A stretch of DNA of 15,288 nucleotides from an uncultured Clostridia bacterium. GTDB taxonomy: Bacteria > Bacillota > Clostridia > Christensenellales > CAG-314. How positions within the stretch are numbered: position 1 is the first letter of the stretch; the number at the start of each line of letters is the position of its first letter. Positions 7,476 through 13,435 of the stretch are shown piece by piece. The notes under the pieces were generated by a model. It was given only the letters and a program-made list of their open reading frames with translations, was not told the origin of the DNA and made no database searches. The position numbers were made by a program, and so were the translations under genes. Location of the stretch: contig CAKQXG010000037.1 of assembly GCA_934281515.1 (NCBI GenBank), positions 1-15,288 of the forward strand, given 5' to 3'.

Positions 7476-7860
7476 GGCGGCTACGTTTGCCGCCCCTGTT
7501 CAGTCCGTACGTATCCGACCACACGCACAACAGCGGCGGCACGGCACCTAACGTGCACGTCTAGGCGATATAGATATACCTTCGTGCCCACGTCAGTGCC
7601 CTGTTGTGGTCGGACTATGTAGGTGCGGGCACGGGTCGTGCACCCCACTAGGAAGAGTTTGTTTGTATCACTAGTTTAATGTAGCTATCAAAATCAATTG
7701 CGACCCAAAGTGAAAGCTCGCCGCATCTAGCAGACTTACGTTGGGTGAGCATCCCCAACATCCCCCGCAAGGGCGCAAACCCCGACGCAGGTTCGTGGTT
7801 TGCGAAGGTAGTAACACATTGGCTAAACGTAGTGCGTCCACGTCAGGTGGCTTTCCTTCG
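7476..7860. ncRNA. Candidate structured RNA between topA and hslV, family not recognised
   Basis: This 385-base stretch has no plausible gene but many helices. (a) GGCGGC/GCCGCC, 7476-7481 with 7489-7494. (b) A compound stem 7515-7613: 7515-7521 with 7607-7613 (7 bp), CAACAG with CTGTTG (7528-7533 with 7601-7606), GGCAC/GTGCC twice (7538-7542 with 7596-7600; 7543-7547 with 7584-7588) and an apical hairpin CCTA...TAGG (7547-7565). (c) GGGCAC with GTGCACCC, 7627-7645. (d) GTTGGG/CCCAAC, 7740-7745 with 7754-7759. (e) CCC-GCAA-GGG, 7764-7773, a GNRA tetraloop if read on the plus strand. (f) CGCAAACC/GGTTTGCG, 7774-7781 with 7797-7804. (g) GAAGG/CCTTC, 7804-7808 with 7855-7859, enclosing CCAC/GTGG (7838-7850). 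The conserved words of RNase P RNA, tmRNA and SRP RNA are absent. No promoter or T-run terminator marks its ends, so strand and limits are open; it could be part of the topA 3' region. Confidence 0.5.
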
Positions 7861-7893
7861 TATGGTTGGCTATGAAAAAAAGTGGAATTCGCG

Positions 7894-7921
7894 TTGACTT
7901 AACGTTGATGCCAAGGATAAT
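7894..7921 (+). promoter_or_regulatory. Sigma-A-type promoter for hslV-hslU
   Basis: TTGACT (7894-7899, 5 of 6) and GATAAT (7916-7921, 5 of 6) are separated by 16 bases. Transcription would start near 7928, giving a leader of about 105 bases that contains two hairpins. Confidence 0.75.
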
Positions 7922-7940
7922 GTAGAAACAATTCCCATAT

Positions 7941-8007
7941 CACTACTCCAAGTTTTTGGAGAGGAGTGTGGGGAAAACGCTTTTTGTCTGAAAAGGTTCT
8001 CCCCACA
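7941..8007 (+). promoter_or_regulatory. Two leader hairpins before hslV, including hairpin element copy 2
   Basis: The first hairpin is CTCCAA (7946-7951) with TTGGAG (7956-7961) around a GTTT loop, extendable by CACT/AGTG. The second is TGTGGGGA (7967-7974) with TCCCCACA (8000-8007), containing an inner imperfect helix of AAC.CTTTT with GAAAAGGTT. An A-rich run and the hslV ribosome binding site follow, so it is not a terminator on the plus strand. The second hairpin shares its design with 2187-2233 and 12546-12583. Confidence 0.5.
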
Positions 8008-8032
8008 AAAAAATAAAAAAAAGGAGTAAAAC

Positions 8033-8584
8033 ATGTCTGAAGTGTATTCCGATACGTTTAAAGGTACCACGATATGTGCCGTCAAGCGCGACGGGCGCAT
8101 TGCCGTGGCAGGTGACGGGCAAGTCACAGCAGGCGAAAGCGTAATCATGAAGGGCAACGCCGTCAAGGTGCGCCGCATTTATGACGGCAAAGTCGTAATC
8201 GGCTTTGCAGGCACAGTTGCCGACGCTTTTACCCTGGAAGAAAAGTTTGAAGAAATGTTGCAAAAGTTTAGCGGCAATTTGTTGCGCTCGGCGGTTGAGG
8301 TCGCTCAACTGTGGCGTCGCGACAATGTGATGCGCAAGCTCGAAGCAATGATGATCGTTTGCGATAAGGAAAATGTGTTTATTCTGAGCGGTACGGGCGA
8401 CGTAATCGAGCCTGACGACGGCGTTTGTGCAATCGGTAGCGGCGGAAACTACGCGCTTGCTGCTGCAAAAGCACTTGTGCGCAACACCAAGTTGTCGGCG
8501 GCAGAGATTGCACGCAAGGCGCTGGAAATCGCAGGCGAGATTTGTATTTTTACCAACGACCACATCACGGTAGAGGAGGCGTAA
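8033..8584 (+). CDS. hslV: ATP-dependent protease subunit HslV (ClpQ)
   Basis: HslV is the proteasome-like peptidase of the HslVU protease; it forms a double hexameric ring in the cytoplasm and is activated by HslU. The ATG at 8033 has AAGGAG at 8021-8026, 6 bases away. The product has 183 residues. An 11-residue leader (MSEVYSDTFKG) precedes T12-T13 in GTTICAV; by family knowledge the leader is removed so that T12 becomes the N-terminal nucleophile. The Bacillus subtilis homologue uses Ser instead; this one keeps the Thr form. VAGDGQVTAGESVIMKGNAVKVRRI and AIGSGGNYALAAAKAL are conserved stretches of the fold and active-site region. It has its own promoter and lies one base before hslU. Confidence 0.96.
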   Translation: MSEVYSDTFKGTTICAVKRDGRIAVAGDGQVTAGESVIMKGNAVKVRRIYDGKVVIGFAGTVADAFTLEEKFEEMLQKFSGNLLRSAVEVAQLWRRDNVMRKLEAMMIVCDKENVFILSGTGDVIEPDDGVCAIGSGGNYALAAAKALVRNTKLSAAEIARKALEIAGEICIFTNDHITVEEA

Positions 8585-8585
8585 C

Positions 8586-9869
8586 ATGACCCCTAAACAA
8601 ATAGTTGCCGAATTAGACAGATATATCGTAGGTCAATTTAACGCAAAGAAGGCGGTTGCCATTGCTTTACGTAACCGCTATCGTCGCAGTTTGTTGTCAC
8701 CTGCCGACCGTGAAGAAATCACCCCGAAAAACATCATTATGAAGGGACCTACAGGCGTCGGTAAAACGGAGATTGCACGTAGATTGGCAAAATTGGTCAA
8801 AGCTCCGTTTTTGAAAGTGGAAGCCACAAAGTATACCGAAGTGGGCTACGTGGGGCGCGACGTGGAAAGCATGATCCGCGACCTTGTGGAAGTGAGTATT
8901 CGCCTTGTGAAGGACGAGAGATATAAGGAAGTTGAGGCGCGCGCACTTGCGATTGCCGTAGATCGCGTGGTGGAAGCTCTGATGAAAGCAGGCACCGACC
9001 TGCCCGAAGGTATCAACAAATCCACGCTTAAAGACGAAGTCGCCAAACATAACCTTGACCAGATGAACGTCGAAATTCAAGTTGCGGACATTCCCAAACC
9101 CGTGGAACTTCAACCGGGTGCAGGCGAAATAAATCTCGGAAGCATTTTCGGCGATATGTTGCCTAAAAAGACAAAAAAGCGTACTGTCACGGTTGCCGAA
9201 GCACTCAAAATCTTTGCATCGGAAGAGAGCGAAAAACTTATCGATCTTGACAGCGTTGAAAGCGAAGCTCTTCGCCGCGCGGAAAACGACGGTGTGATTT
9301 TTATCGACGAAATGGACAAGATTGCAGGCAAAACCAATCGCAACGGTCCCGATGTATCGCGCGAGGGCGTACAACGCGATATTTTGCCGATTGTAGAGGG
9401 ATGTACCGTCAACACCAAGTACGGCAACATCAAGACCGACTATATTTTGTTTATTGCCAGCGGTGCGTTTCATGTCAGCAAGGTAAGCGACCTGATTCCC
9501 GAACTGCAAGGACGTTTTCCTGTGCTGGTGGAACTGGACAGTCTTGGCGTGGAGGACTTTGTTAAGATTTTGACCGTGCCTGCAAACGCCATTACCGACC
9601 AATACAAGAAATTGTTGGCGGTGGACAACATCGATTTGCGTTTTACCGACGACGGTATTCGCGCCATTGCCGAAGTCGCGTTCGAGCAAAACAACACGCT
9701 GGAAGACATTGGCGCACGCAGATTGCAAAGCATAATGGAACACATTGTCGAGGATATCAGCTACGACGTGGAAGCCGAAGGCGAAGCAAAGGTTGTCACC
9801 ATCGACCGCCCGTACGTGGAAAGCAACTTTACCACCGAATCGCGCAACCTTAAAAAGTACGTTTTGTAA
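8586..9869 (+). CDS. hslU: HslU (ClpY) ATPase subunit of the HslVU protease
   Basis: HslU is the AAA+ unfoldase that recognises substrates and threads them into HslV. The ATG at 8586 lies one base after the hslV stop, with GAGGAGG (8573-8579) inside the end of hslV, so the two are translationally coupled. The product has 427 residues. TPKQIVAELDRYIVGQ is the family N-terminus. Walker A is GPTGVGKT (54-61), the pore loop GYVG (87-90), Walker B VIFIDE (237-242), and LFIASGAFHVSKVSDLIPELQGRFP is the sensor/arginine region. The I domain (about 105-230) is shorter than in Escherichia coli HslU, which explains the lower total length. The C-terminus SRNLKKYVL ends in the hydrophobic tail that docks into HslV. 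In Bacillus codY follows hslU; here aspS does. Confidence 0.97.
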   Translation: MTPKQIVAELDRYIVGQFNAKKAVAIALRNRYRRSLLSPADREEITPKNIIMKGPTGVGKTEIARRLAKLVKAPFLKVEATKYTEVGYVGRDVESMIRDLVEVSIRLVKDERYKEVEARALAIAVDRVVEALMKAGTDLPEGINKSTLKDEVAKHNLDQMNVEIQVADIPKPVELQPGAGEINLGSIFGDMLPKKTKKRTVTVAEALKIFASEESEKLIDLDSVESEALRRAENDGVIFIDEMDKIAGKTNRNGPDVSREGVQRDILPIVEGCTVNTKYGNIKTDYILFIASGAFHVSKVSDLIPELQGRFPVLVELDSLGVEDFVKILTVPANAITDQYKKLLAVDNIDLRFTDDGIRAIAEVAFEQNNTLEDIGARRLQSIMEHIVEDISYDVEAEGEAKVVTIDRPYVESNFTTESRNLKKYVL

Positions 9870-9904
9870 CGAATTGTGAACCGTGATTGCCATTCGCAAA
9901 ATAT

Positions 9905-9960
9905 TTGCCGCGGCAGTCTCGGCAAACAAAAAAAAAATAGATACGTATTGATTTTTTTTT
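9905..9960 (+). promoter_or_regulatory. Inverted repeats between hslU and aspS, including an A/T-tract palindrome
   Basis: Two inverted repeats lie side by side. TTGCCG (9905-9910) pairs with CGGCAA (9920-9925). Next, a near-perfect palindrome of 16 bases per arm is centred between 9944 and 9945: an A10 tract (9928-9937), then ATACGTAT at the centre (9941-9948), then a T9 tract (9952-9960), with two mismatches per arm pair. The second could be an operator, a bent DNA site or a weak A-U hairpin that ends hslVU transcription. No good -35 box was found for the TATAAA at 9963. Confidence 0.4.
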
Positions 9961-9980
9961 AGTATAAAGAGGATAAAATT

Positions 9981-11771
9981 ATGGCAGAATTACTCAACGG
10001 ACAACAGCGCAGTATGATGTGCGGAGAAGTGTCCGCAAACGACATTGACAAACAACTTACCCTGATGGGTTGGGTACACCGTCGTCGCGACCTTGGCGGA
10101 CTTATCTTTCTGCAATTGCGCGACAGAAGCGGTATTGTGCAAGTGGTATTTGACACCGACGTGTGCAGTCACGACCTGCTTGACAAGGCCTCGACCATCA
10201 AGTTGGAGTACGTCGTGTCGGTTGTGGGCAAAGTGCGCAGACGTGTCGGCAACAACATCAACCCCAATATGAAAACGGGCGAAGTGGAACTTGTCGCGGA
10301 AGAACTCAAAATACTGTCCGAAGCGGAAACTACCCCGTTCAGCGTGGGCGACGAGGGTGCAAACGAGATGTTGCGCCTTAAGTATCGCTACATAGATTTG
10401 CGTCGTGAAAAGTTGCAACAAAACCTTGTGTTGCGTAGCAAAATTTGTAAAATCACTCGCGACTACCTGTCCGATTGCGGATTTTTGGAAATAGAAACCC
10501 CGATGCTCGGACGTTCGTCCCCCGAAGGCGCACGCGACTATCTTGTACCCAGCCGTGTACATCCCGGCAGTTTTTACGCATTGCCGCAAAGTCCGCAACA
10601 GTACAAGCAATTGTTGATGATCGGCGGTATGGACAGATATTACCAAATAGCGCGTTGTTTCCGCGACGAGGATTTGCGTGCCAATCGTCAGCCGGAGTTT
10701 ACGCAAATCGACCTTGAAATGAGTTTCGTCGATCAGGAAGAAGAAGTGATGCAAATCACCGAAGGCTTGCTCGTTAAGATGTTTAAGGAAGTGCGAGGCG
10801 TAACCTTGCCCGAACACTTCCAACGTTTGCCGTGGACGGAATGTATGAATCGTTTCGGATCGGATAAGCCCGACTTGCGCTTCGGCATGGAAATACAATG
10901 CATCGACGACCTTGCCAAGGACAGCGGTTTTGTAGTGTTCAAAAATGCCGTTGCCGATGGCGGTACGGTGCGTGCAATCGTGTTGGAAGGCGGTGCAGAC
11001 AAGCTGTCGCGCAAGGAACTGGACAAGTTGGTGGAGTTTGTCAAGACTTACCGTGCCAAGGGACTTGCCTGGTACGGTTTGGGTGCAGAGGGCGTCAAGT
11101 GCAGTTTCGCCAAGGCTGTTACGGCAGAAGAACTTGCCGCAATATCCGCAAAACTCGGCATGAAGCAAGGCGACATCGCTTTGTTTGTTGCCGACAAGTG
11201 GGAAACGGCGGTTGTGTCGTTGGGCGCTTTGCGTTGCAACCTTGCCGCACGCTTCGGCTTGTACCACAGCGACGACTTTGCCGCATTGTGGGTGGTGGAC
11301 TTCCCGTTGTTTGAGTATAGCGAAGAAGAAGGACGTTTTGTCGCAATGCATCACCCGTTTACAAGCCCCAAAAACGAGGACTTGCCCTATATGCTGTCCG
11401 ATCCCGCACGTGTACGCGCCAAGGCATACGACGTTGTTATCAATGGTGACGAAATGGGCGGCGGCAGCATGCGTATCTACAATCAGGACGTGCAAAAACT
11501 TATGTTTAAAGCACTCGGCTTTACCGACGAACAAATCGCAGCCAAGTTTGGCTACTTCGTTGAAGCATTCAAGTACGGTACTCCGCCCCACGGTGGACTT
11601 GCACTCGGTCTTGACCGTCTTGTAATGGTGCTGACCGAAACCAACAATATTAAGGATGTAATCGCATTCCCCAAGATGCAAAATGCAAGTTGTATGATGA
11701 CCGACGCACCTGCGCCTGTCGATCAAAAACAGTTGGACGAGTTGGAAATCGCCCTTGACATCAAGGAATAG
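9981..11771 (+). CDS. aspS: Aspartyl-tRNA synthetase, bacterial type
   Basis: It charges tRNA-Asp with aspartate in the cytoplasm. The ATG at 9981 has AAGAGGA at 9967-9973, 7 bases away. The 596 residues match the bacterial type. The N-terminal anticodon-binding OB fold includes GWVHRRRDLGGLIFLQLRD. The class II catalytic core includes IETPMLGRSSPEGARDYLVP, motif 2 with RCFRDEDLRANRQPEFTQID (FRDED 227-231), and motif 3 GLALGLDR (GLDR 543-546). A GAD insertion domain (about 285-420) between motifs 2 and 3 marks the bacterial form. Whether it is strict for tRNA-Asp or also charges tRNA-Asn cannot be settled without knowing whether the genome has asnS or gatCAB. Only one base separates it from the next gene, so aspS, the RseC-like gene and trxA form one operon. 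Confidence 0.97.
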   Translation: MAELLNGQQRSMMCGEVSANDIDKQLTLMGWVHRRRDLGGLIFLQLRDRSGIVQVVFDTDVCSHDLLDKASTIKLEYVVSVVGKVRRRVGNNINPNMKTGEVELVAEELKILSEAETTPFSVGDEGANEMLRLKYRYIDLRREKLQQNLVLRSKICKITRDYLSDCGFLEIETPMLGRSSPEGARDYLVPSRVHPGSFYALPQSPQQYKQLLMIGGMDRYYQIARCFRDEDLRANRQPEFTQIDLEMSFVDQEEEVMQITEGLLVKMFKEVRGVTLPEHFQRLPWTECMNRFGSDKPDLRFGMEIQCIDDLAKDSGFVVFKNAVADGGTVRAIVLEGGADKLSRKELDKLVEFVKTYRAKGLAWYGLGAEGVKCSFAKAVTAEELAAISAKLGMKQGDIALFVADKWETAVVSLGALRCNLAARFGLYHSDDFAALWVVDFPLFEYSEEEGRFVAMHHPFTSPKNEDLPYMLSDPARVRAKAYDVVINGDEMGGGSMRIYNQDVQKLMFKALGFTDEQIAAKFGYFVEAFKYGTPPHGGLALGLDRLVMVLTETNNIKDVIAFPKMQNASCMMTDAPAPVDQKQLDELEIALDIKE

Positions 11772-11772
11772 T

Positions 11773-12231
11773 ATGACAGAACAAGCAACGGTAGTGCGCG
11801 TCGACGGCGAATTTGCCACGGTACGCATAGGTCGCAACAGTGCATGTGCAAGTTGCGGACGGTGCGGAATGACGGACAGTCAAAAATACGTCGACATCTA
11901 CGCCACAAACCATGTAGGCGCAAAGGTTGGCGACGTTGTGTGTGTCTCTCTCGCCGAGGCTTCGGCAACGGGACTTGCGCTTGTCGGGTACATTTTGCCG
12001 CTTGTGCCTGCCCTGATTCTGATGTTTGTGTCGCTTGGCTTGGGTTGGGCGGATTGGTTGTCTCTTGTGTTGTTTTTTGTCGGCTATGCAACAGGCTTTT
12101 GCGCGGTTGCGCTGGTGGACAAACTAAAACGGCACAAGTGGACAAAGCAAGCGGAGATTGTAGAAATTGTTAGCGGTACCGAAACAACGGTACCTGACCA
12201 AACGGAGGTAAATGACAATGAAAGTAATTGA
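11773..12231 (+). CDS. RseC/MucC-family membrane protein (SoxR-reducing system RseC-like)
   Basis: The ATG at 11773 follows the aspS stop by one base, with AAGGA at 11763-11767 inside the end of aspS. The product has 152 residues. A short N-terminal domain (VVRVDGEFATVRIGR) carries C25, C28 and C31 in SACASCGRCGM, the RseC-type cysteine cluster. Two hydrophobic segments follow, about residues 65-93 (LALVGYILPLVPALILMFVS) and 96-116 (WLSLVLFFVGYATGFCAVAL), then a charged tail. In proteobacteria RseC acts with the Rsx/Rnf complex to reduce SoxR and modulates sigma E; in Bacillota its role is unclear. Its end overlaps trxA by 14 bases, which suggests a shared redox task. The family call rests on the cysteine cluster plus two-helix layout. 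Confidence 0.8.
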   Translation: MTEQATVVRVDGEFATVRIGRNSACASCGRCGMTDSQKYVDIYATNHVGAKVGDVVCVSLAEASATGLALVGYILPLVPALILMFVSLGLGWADWLSLVLFFVGYATGFCAVALVDKLKRHKWTKQAEIVEIVSGTETTVPDQTEVNDNESN

Positions 12232-12532
12232 CGTAACGGAAAGTTTTGACAGCTTTATCGCTGAAAAAGGCGTTGCCGTGGTGGACTTTTGGGCAACCTG
12301 GTGCGGACCGTGCAAAATGCTTGCGCCCGTGCTGGAATCGGTTGCCGAACAAATGCCTGCCGTAAGGTTCGGCAAGGTGGACATCGACAAGCAACCGCAA
12401 CTGTGCGAAAAGTACCGCGTTTACGCCGTGCCTAACGTATGCATTTTTGCCGACGGGCAGTTGGTCGATCGCGTTGTAGGTTTGTCCGACGAGTCGGAAT
12501 TTGTCGAAACTATTAGTAAGTATATTAAGTAG
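12218..12532 (+). CDS. trxA: Thioredoxin
   Basis: A small dithiol protein that reduces disulfides in the cytoplasm. From the ATG at 12218 it has 104 residues; GGAGG at 12204-12208 is 9 bases upstream. An alternative ATG at 12212 lies only 3 bases from that site and would add two residues. FWATWCGPCKMLAPVLE holds the active site W28-C29-G-P-C32-K. The cis-proline is P72 in YAVPNVCIF, where the next residue is Asn rather than the usual Thr, and two further cysteines (C63, C75) are present. Length is standard. The gene starts inside the last codons of the RseC-like gene, so translation of the two is likely coupled. A hairpin terminator follows. Confidence 0.95.
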   Translation: MKVIDVTESFDSFIAEKGVAVVDFWATWCGPCKMLAPVLESVAEQMPAVRFGKVDIDKQPQLCEKYRVYAVPNVCIFADGQLVDRVVGLSDESEFVETISKYIK

Positions 12533-12545
12533 CGTTTAATGCAAT

Positions 12546-12586
12546 ATGGGGAGAAACCTTTGCCGAAAAGAGTTTCTCTCCATTTT
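12546..12586 (+). terminator. Terminator after trxA (hairpin element copy 3)
   Basis: A 12-bp stem (12546-12557 with 12572-12583, one G-U pair) is topped by CTTT/AAAG and the loop GCCGA, and runs into TTTTCATTT. It begins 14 bases after the trxA stop. Its layout matches the hairpins at 2187-2233 and 7966-8007, and its loop region contains TTGCCGA (12560-12566). Confidence 0.75.
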
Positions 12587-12671
12587 CATTTCCAAGTGTT
12601 TAGTAAAGTCTTGAGAATAAAAAATAGTTGATCTTGGCTGCCACGATATGATTTTATCCGGATTACTACGC

Positions 12672-12729
12672 AAAAAGGCAATTTGCAGAATACTATTACA
12701 CACATAGTACTCTCAAATTGCCTTATTTT
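12672..12729 (-). terminator. Terminator of nadE-trmB, able to act in both directions
   Basis: AAGGCAATTTG (12675-12685) pairs perfectly with CAAATTGCCTT (12714-12724), and an inner nine-base helix (12689-12697 with 12705-12713 approximately) contains one A/C mismatch on the plus strand that becomes a G-U pair on the minus strand. This favours a minus-strand RNA. T runs flank the stem on both sides when read outward, so it may also back up the trxA terminator. It ends 10 bases beyond the trmB stop. Confidence 0.8.
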
Positions 12730-12738
12730 TGTTATGTT

Positions 12739-13416
12739 TTATGCTGTTTTTGTTATTTTTGCCTTTACTGCATATATCGGCTTGCCCATTTCGCGAAACT
12801 TGCTTTCGTACTCGGTCACTATGTTTCCTTCGGCATCGGCAGGCAAATCGAGCGTGATGTCAAACGTCTCGAAACCGTTTTCCGCGTAGCTTTCCAACGA
12901 GTAATCGAAGAAAGGTTTGTCGTCGGTTTTTTGCCTGATTATGCCGCCGTCTGCCAACAACCGTTTGTACAAGGCAAGGTAGTTGGGCGACGTCAATCGC
13001 CTGTTGGCGTAAGTCTTTTTTGGGAATGGGCAACTGAAGTTGAGCAGTATTTCCGTCACCGACTGTTCGGGCAGGTAGTGCAACAGATTCTCTGCGCGGC
13101 AGTTGAGAAAGCGCAAATTGGGCAACTGTTCGCGCATGGCTTGCTCGCATCCGACTACAATTACATTGCTCAATTTCTCTAGCGCGATGTAGTTGCGGTC
13201 GGAGTGCAACTTTGCCGACTGTATCGCAAACGATCCCTTGCCGCATCCGAGTTCCAGGTACAGCGGATTGTCGTTGCCGAACACCGTTTTGGGGTCGACG
13301 ACAAAGTTTTTTTCTTCTTCACTCAGGCGATAAAACTCTTCCACCTCGCGGTGCAACAGCACGGGCGCAATTGCCTGCATGCGTTCTTCAAGGTGCTTTT
13401 TGTATCTCATTCTCAT
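12739..13416 (-). CDS. trmB: tRNA (guanine-N7-)-methyltransferase TrmB
   Basis: It methylates G46 of tRNA using S-adenosylmethionine. The ATG at 13414-13416 has GAGGA 7 bases upstream (minus strand, 13424-13428); a second ATG two codons on is possible. The product has 225 residues. LYLELGCGKGSF (52-63) is the SAM-binding loop. NFSCPFPKKTYANRRLT (126-142) is the TrmB signature, usually NFSDPWPK, so the acidic residue is Cys129 here; I believe Cys variants occur in some Clostridia but could not check. KTDD (163-166) and TEYESKFREMGKPIY (201-215) are conserved tRNA/active-site segments. It starts 19 bases after the nadE stop and is convergent with trxA. Confidence 0.93.
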   Translation of the reverse strand: MRMRYKKHLEERMQAIAPVLLHREVEEFYRLSEEEKNFVVDPKTVFGNDNPLYLELGCGKGSFAIQSAKLHSDRNYIALEKLSNVIVVGCEQAMREQLPNLRFLNCRAENLLHYLPEQSVTEILLNFSCPFPKKTYANRRLTSPNYLALYKRLLADGGIIRQKTDDKPFFDYSLESYAENGFETFDITLDLPADAEGNIVTEYESKFREMGKPIYAVKAKITKTA

Positions 13417-13435
13417 TGGCGTGTCCTCATGTCGG

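Noticed and set aside
7335..7622. A 95-codon open frame running past the end of topA
   Set aside because: It begins inside topA in another frame, has no ribosome binding site, and ends in the folded region; the translation shows no recognisable features.
7476..7860. RNase P RNA, tmRNA or SRP RNA as identity of the folded region
   Set aside because: The conserved RNase P words (GGAAAGTCC, ACAGAA), the tmRNA ends (TTCGAC, CCACCA-type 3' end with T arm) and the SRP GGAAGGAAGCAGC stretch were not found on either strand. GCAAACCCC and GAAGGAAAGCC are only faint resemblances.
9963..9968. TATAAA as a -10 box for aspS
   Set aside because: No -35 box lies at 16-18 bases, and the start of transcription would fall at or beyond the ribosome binding site.
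9990..11837. A 615-codon open frame on the minus strand opposite aspS
   Set aside because: aspS is certain on the plus strand; the antisense translation shows no domain. Similar shadows at 2844-3785 and 8697-9929 were rejected for the same reason.
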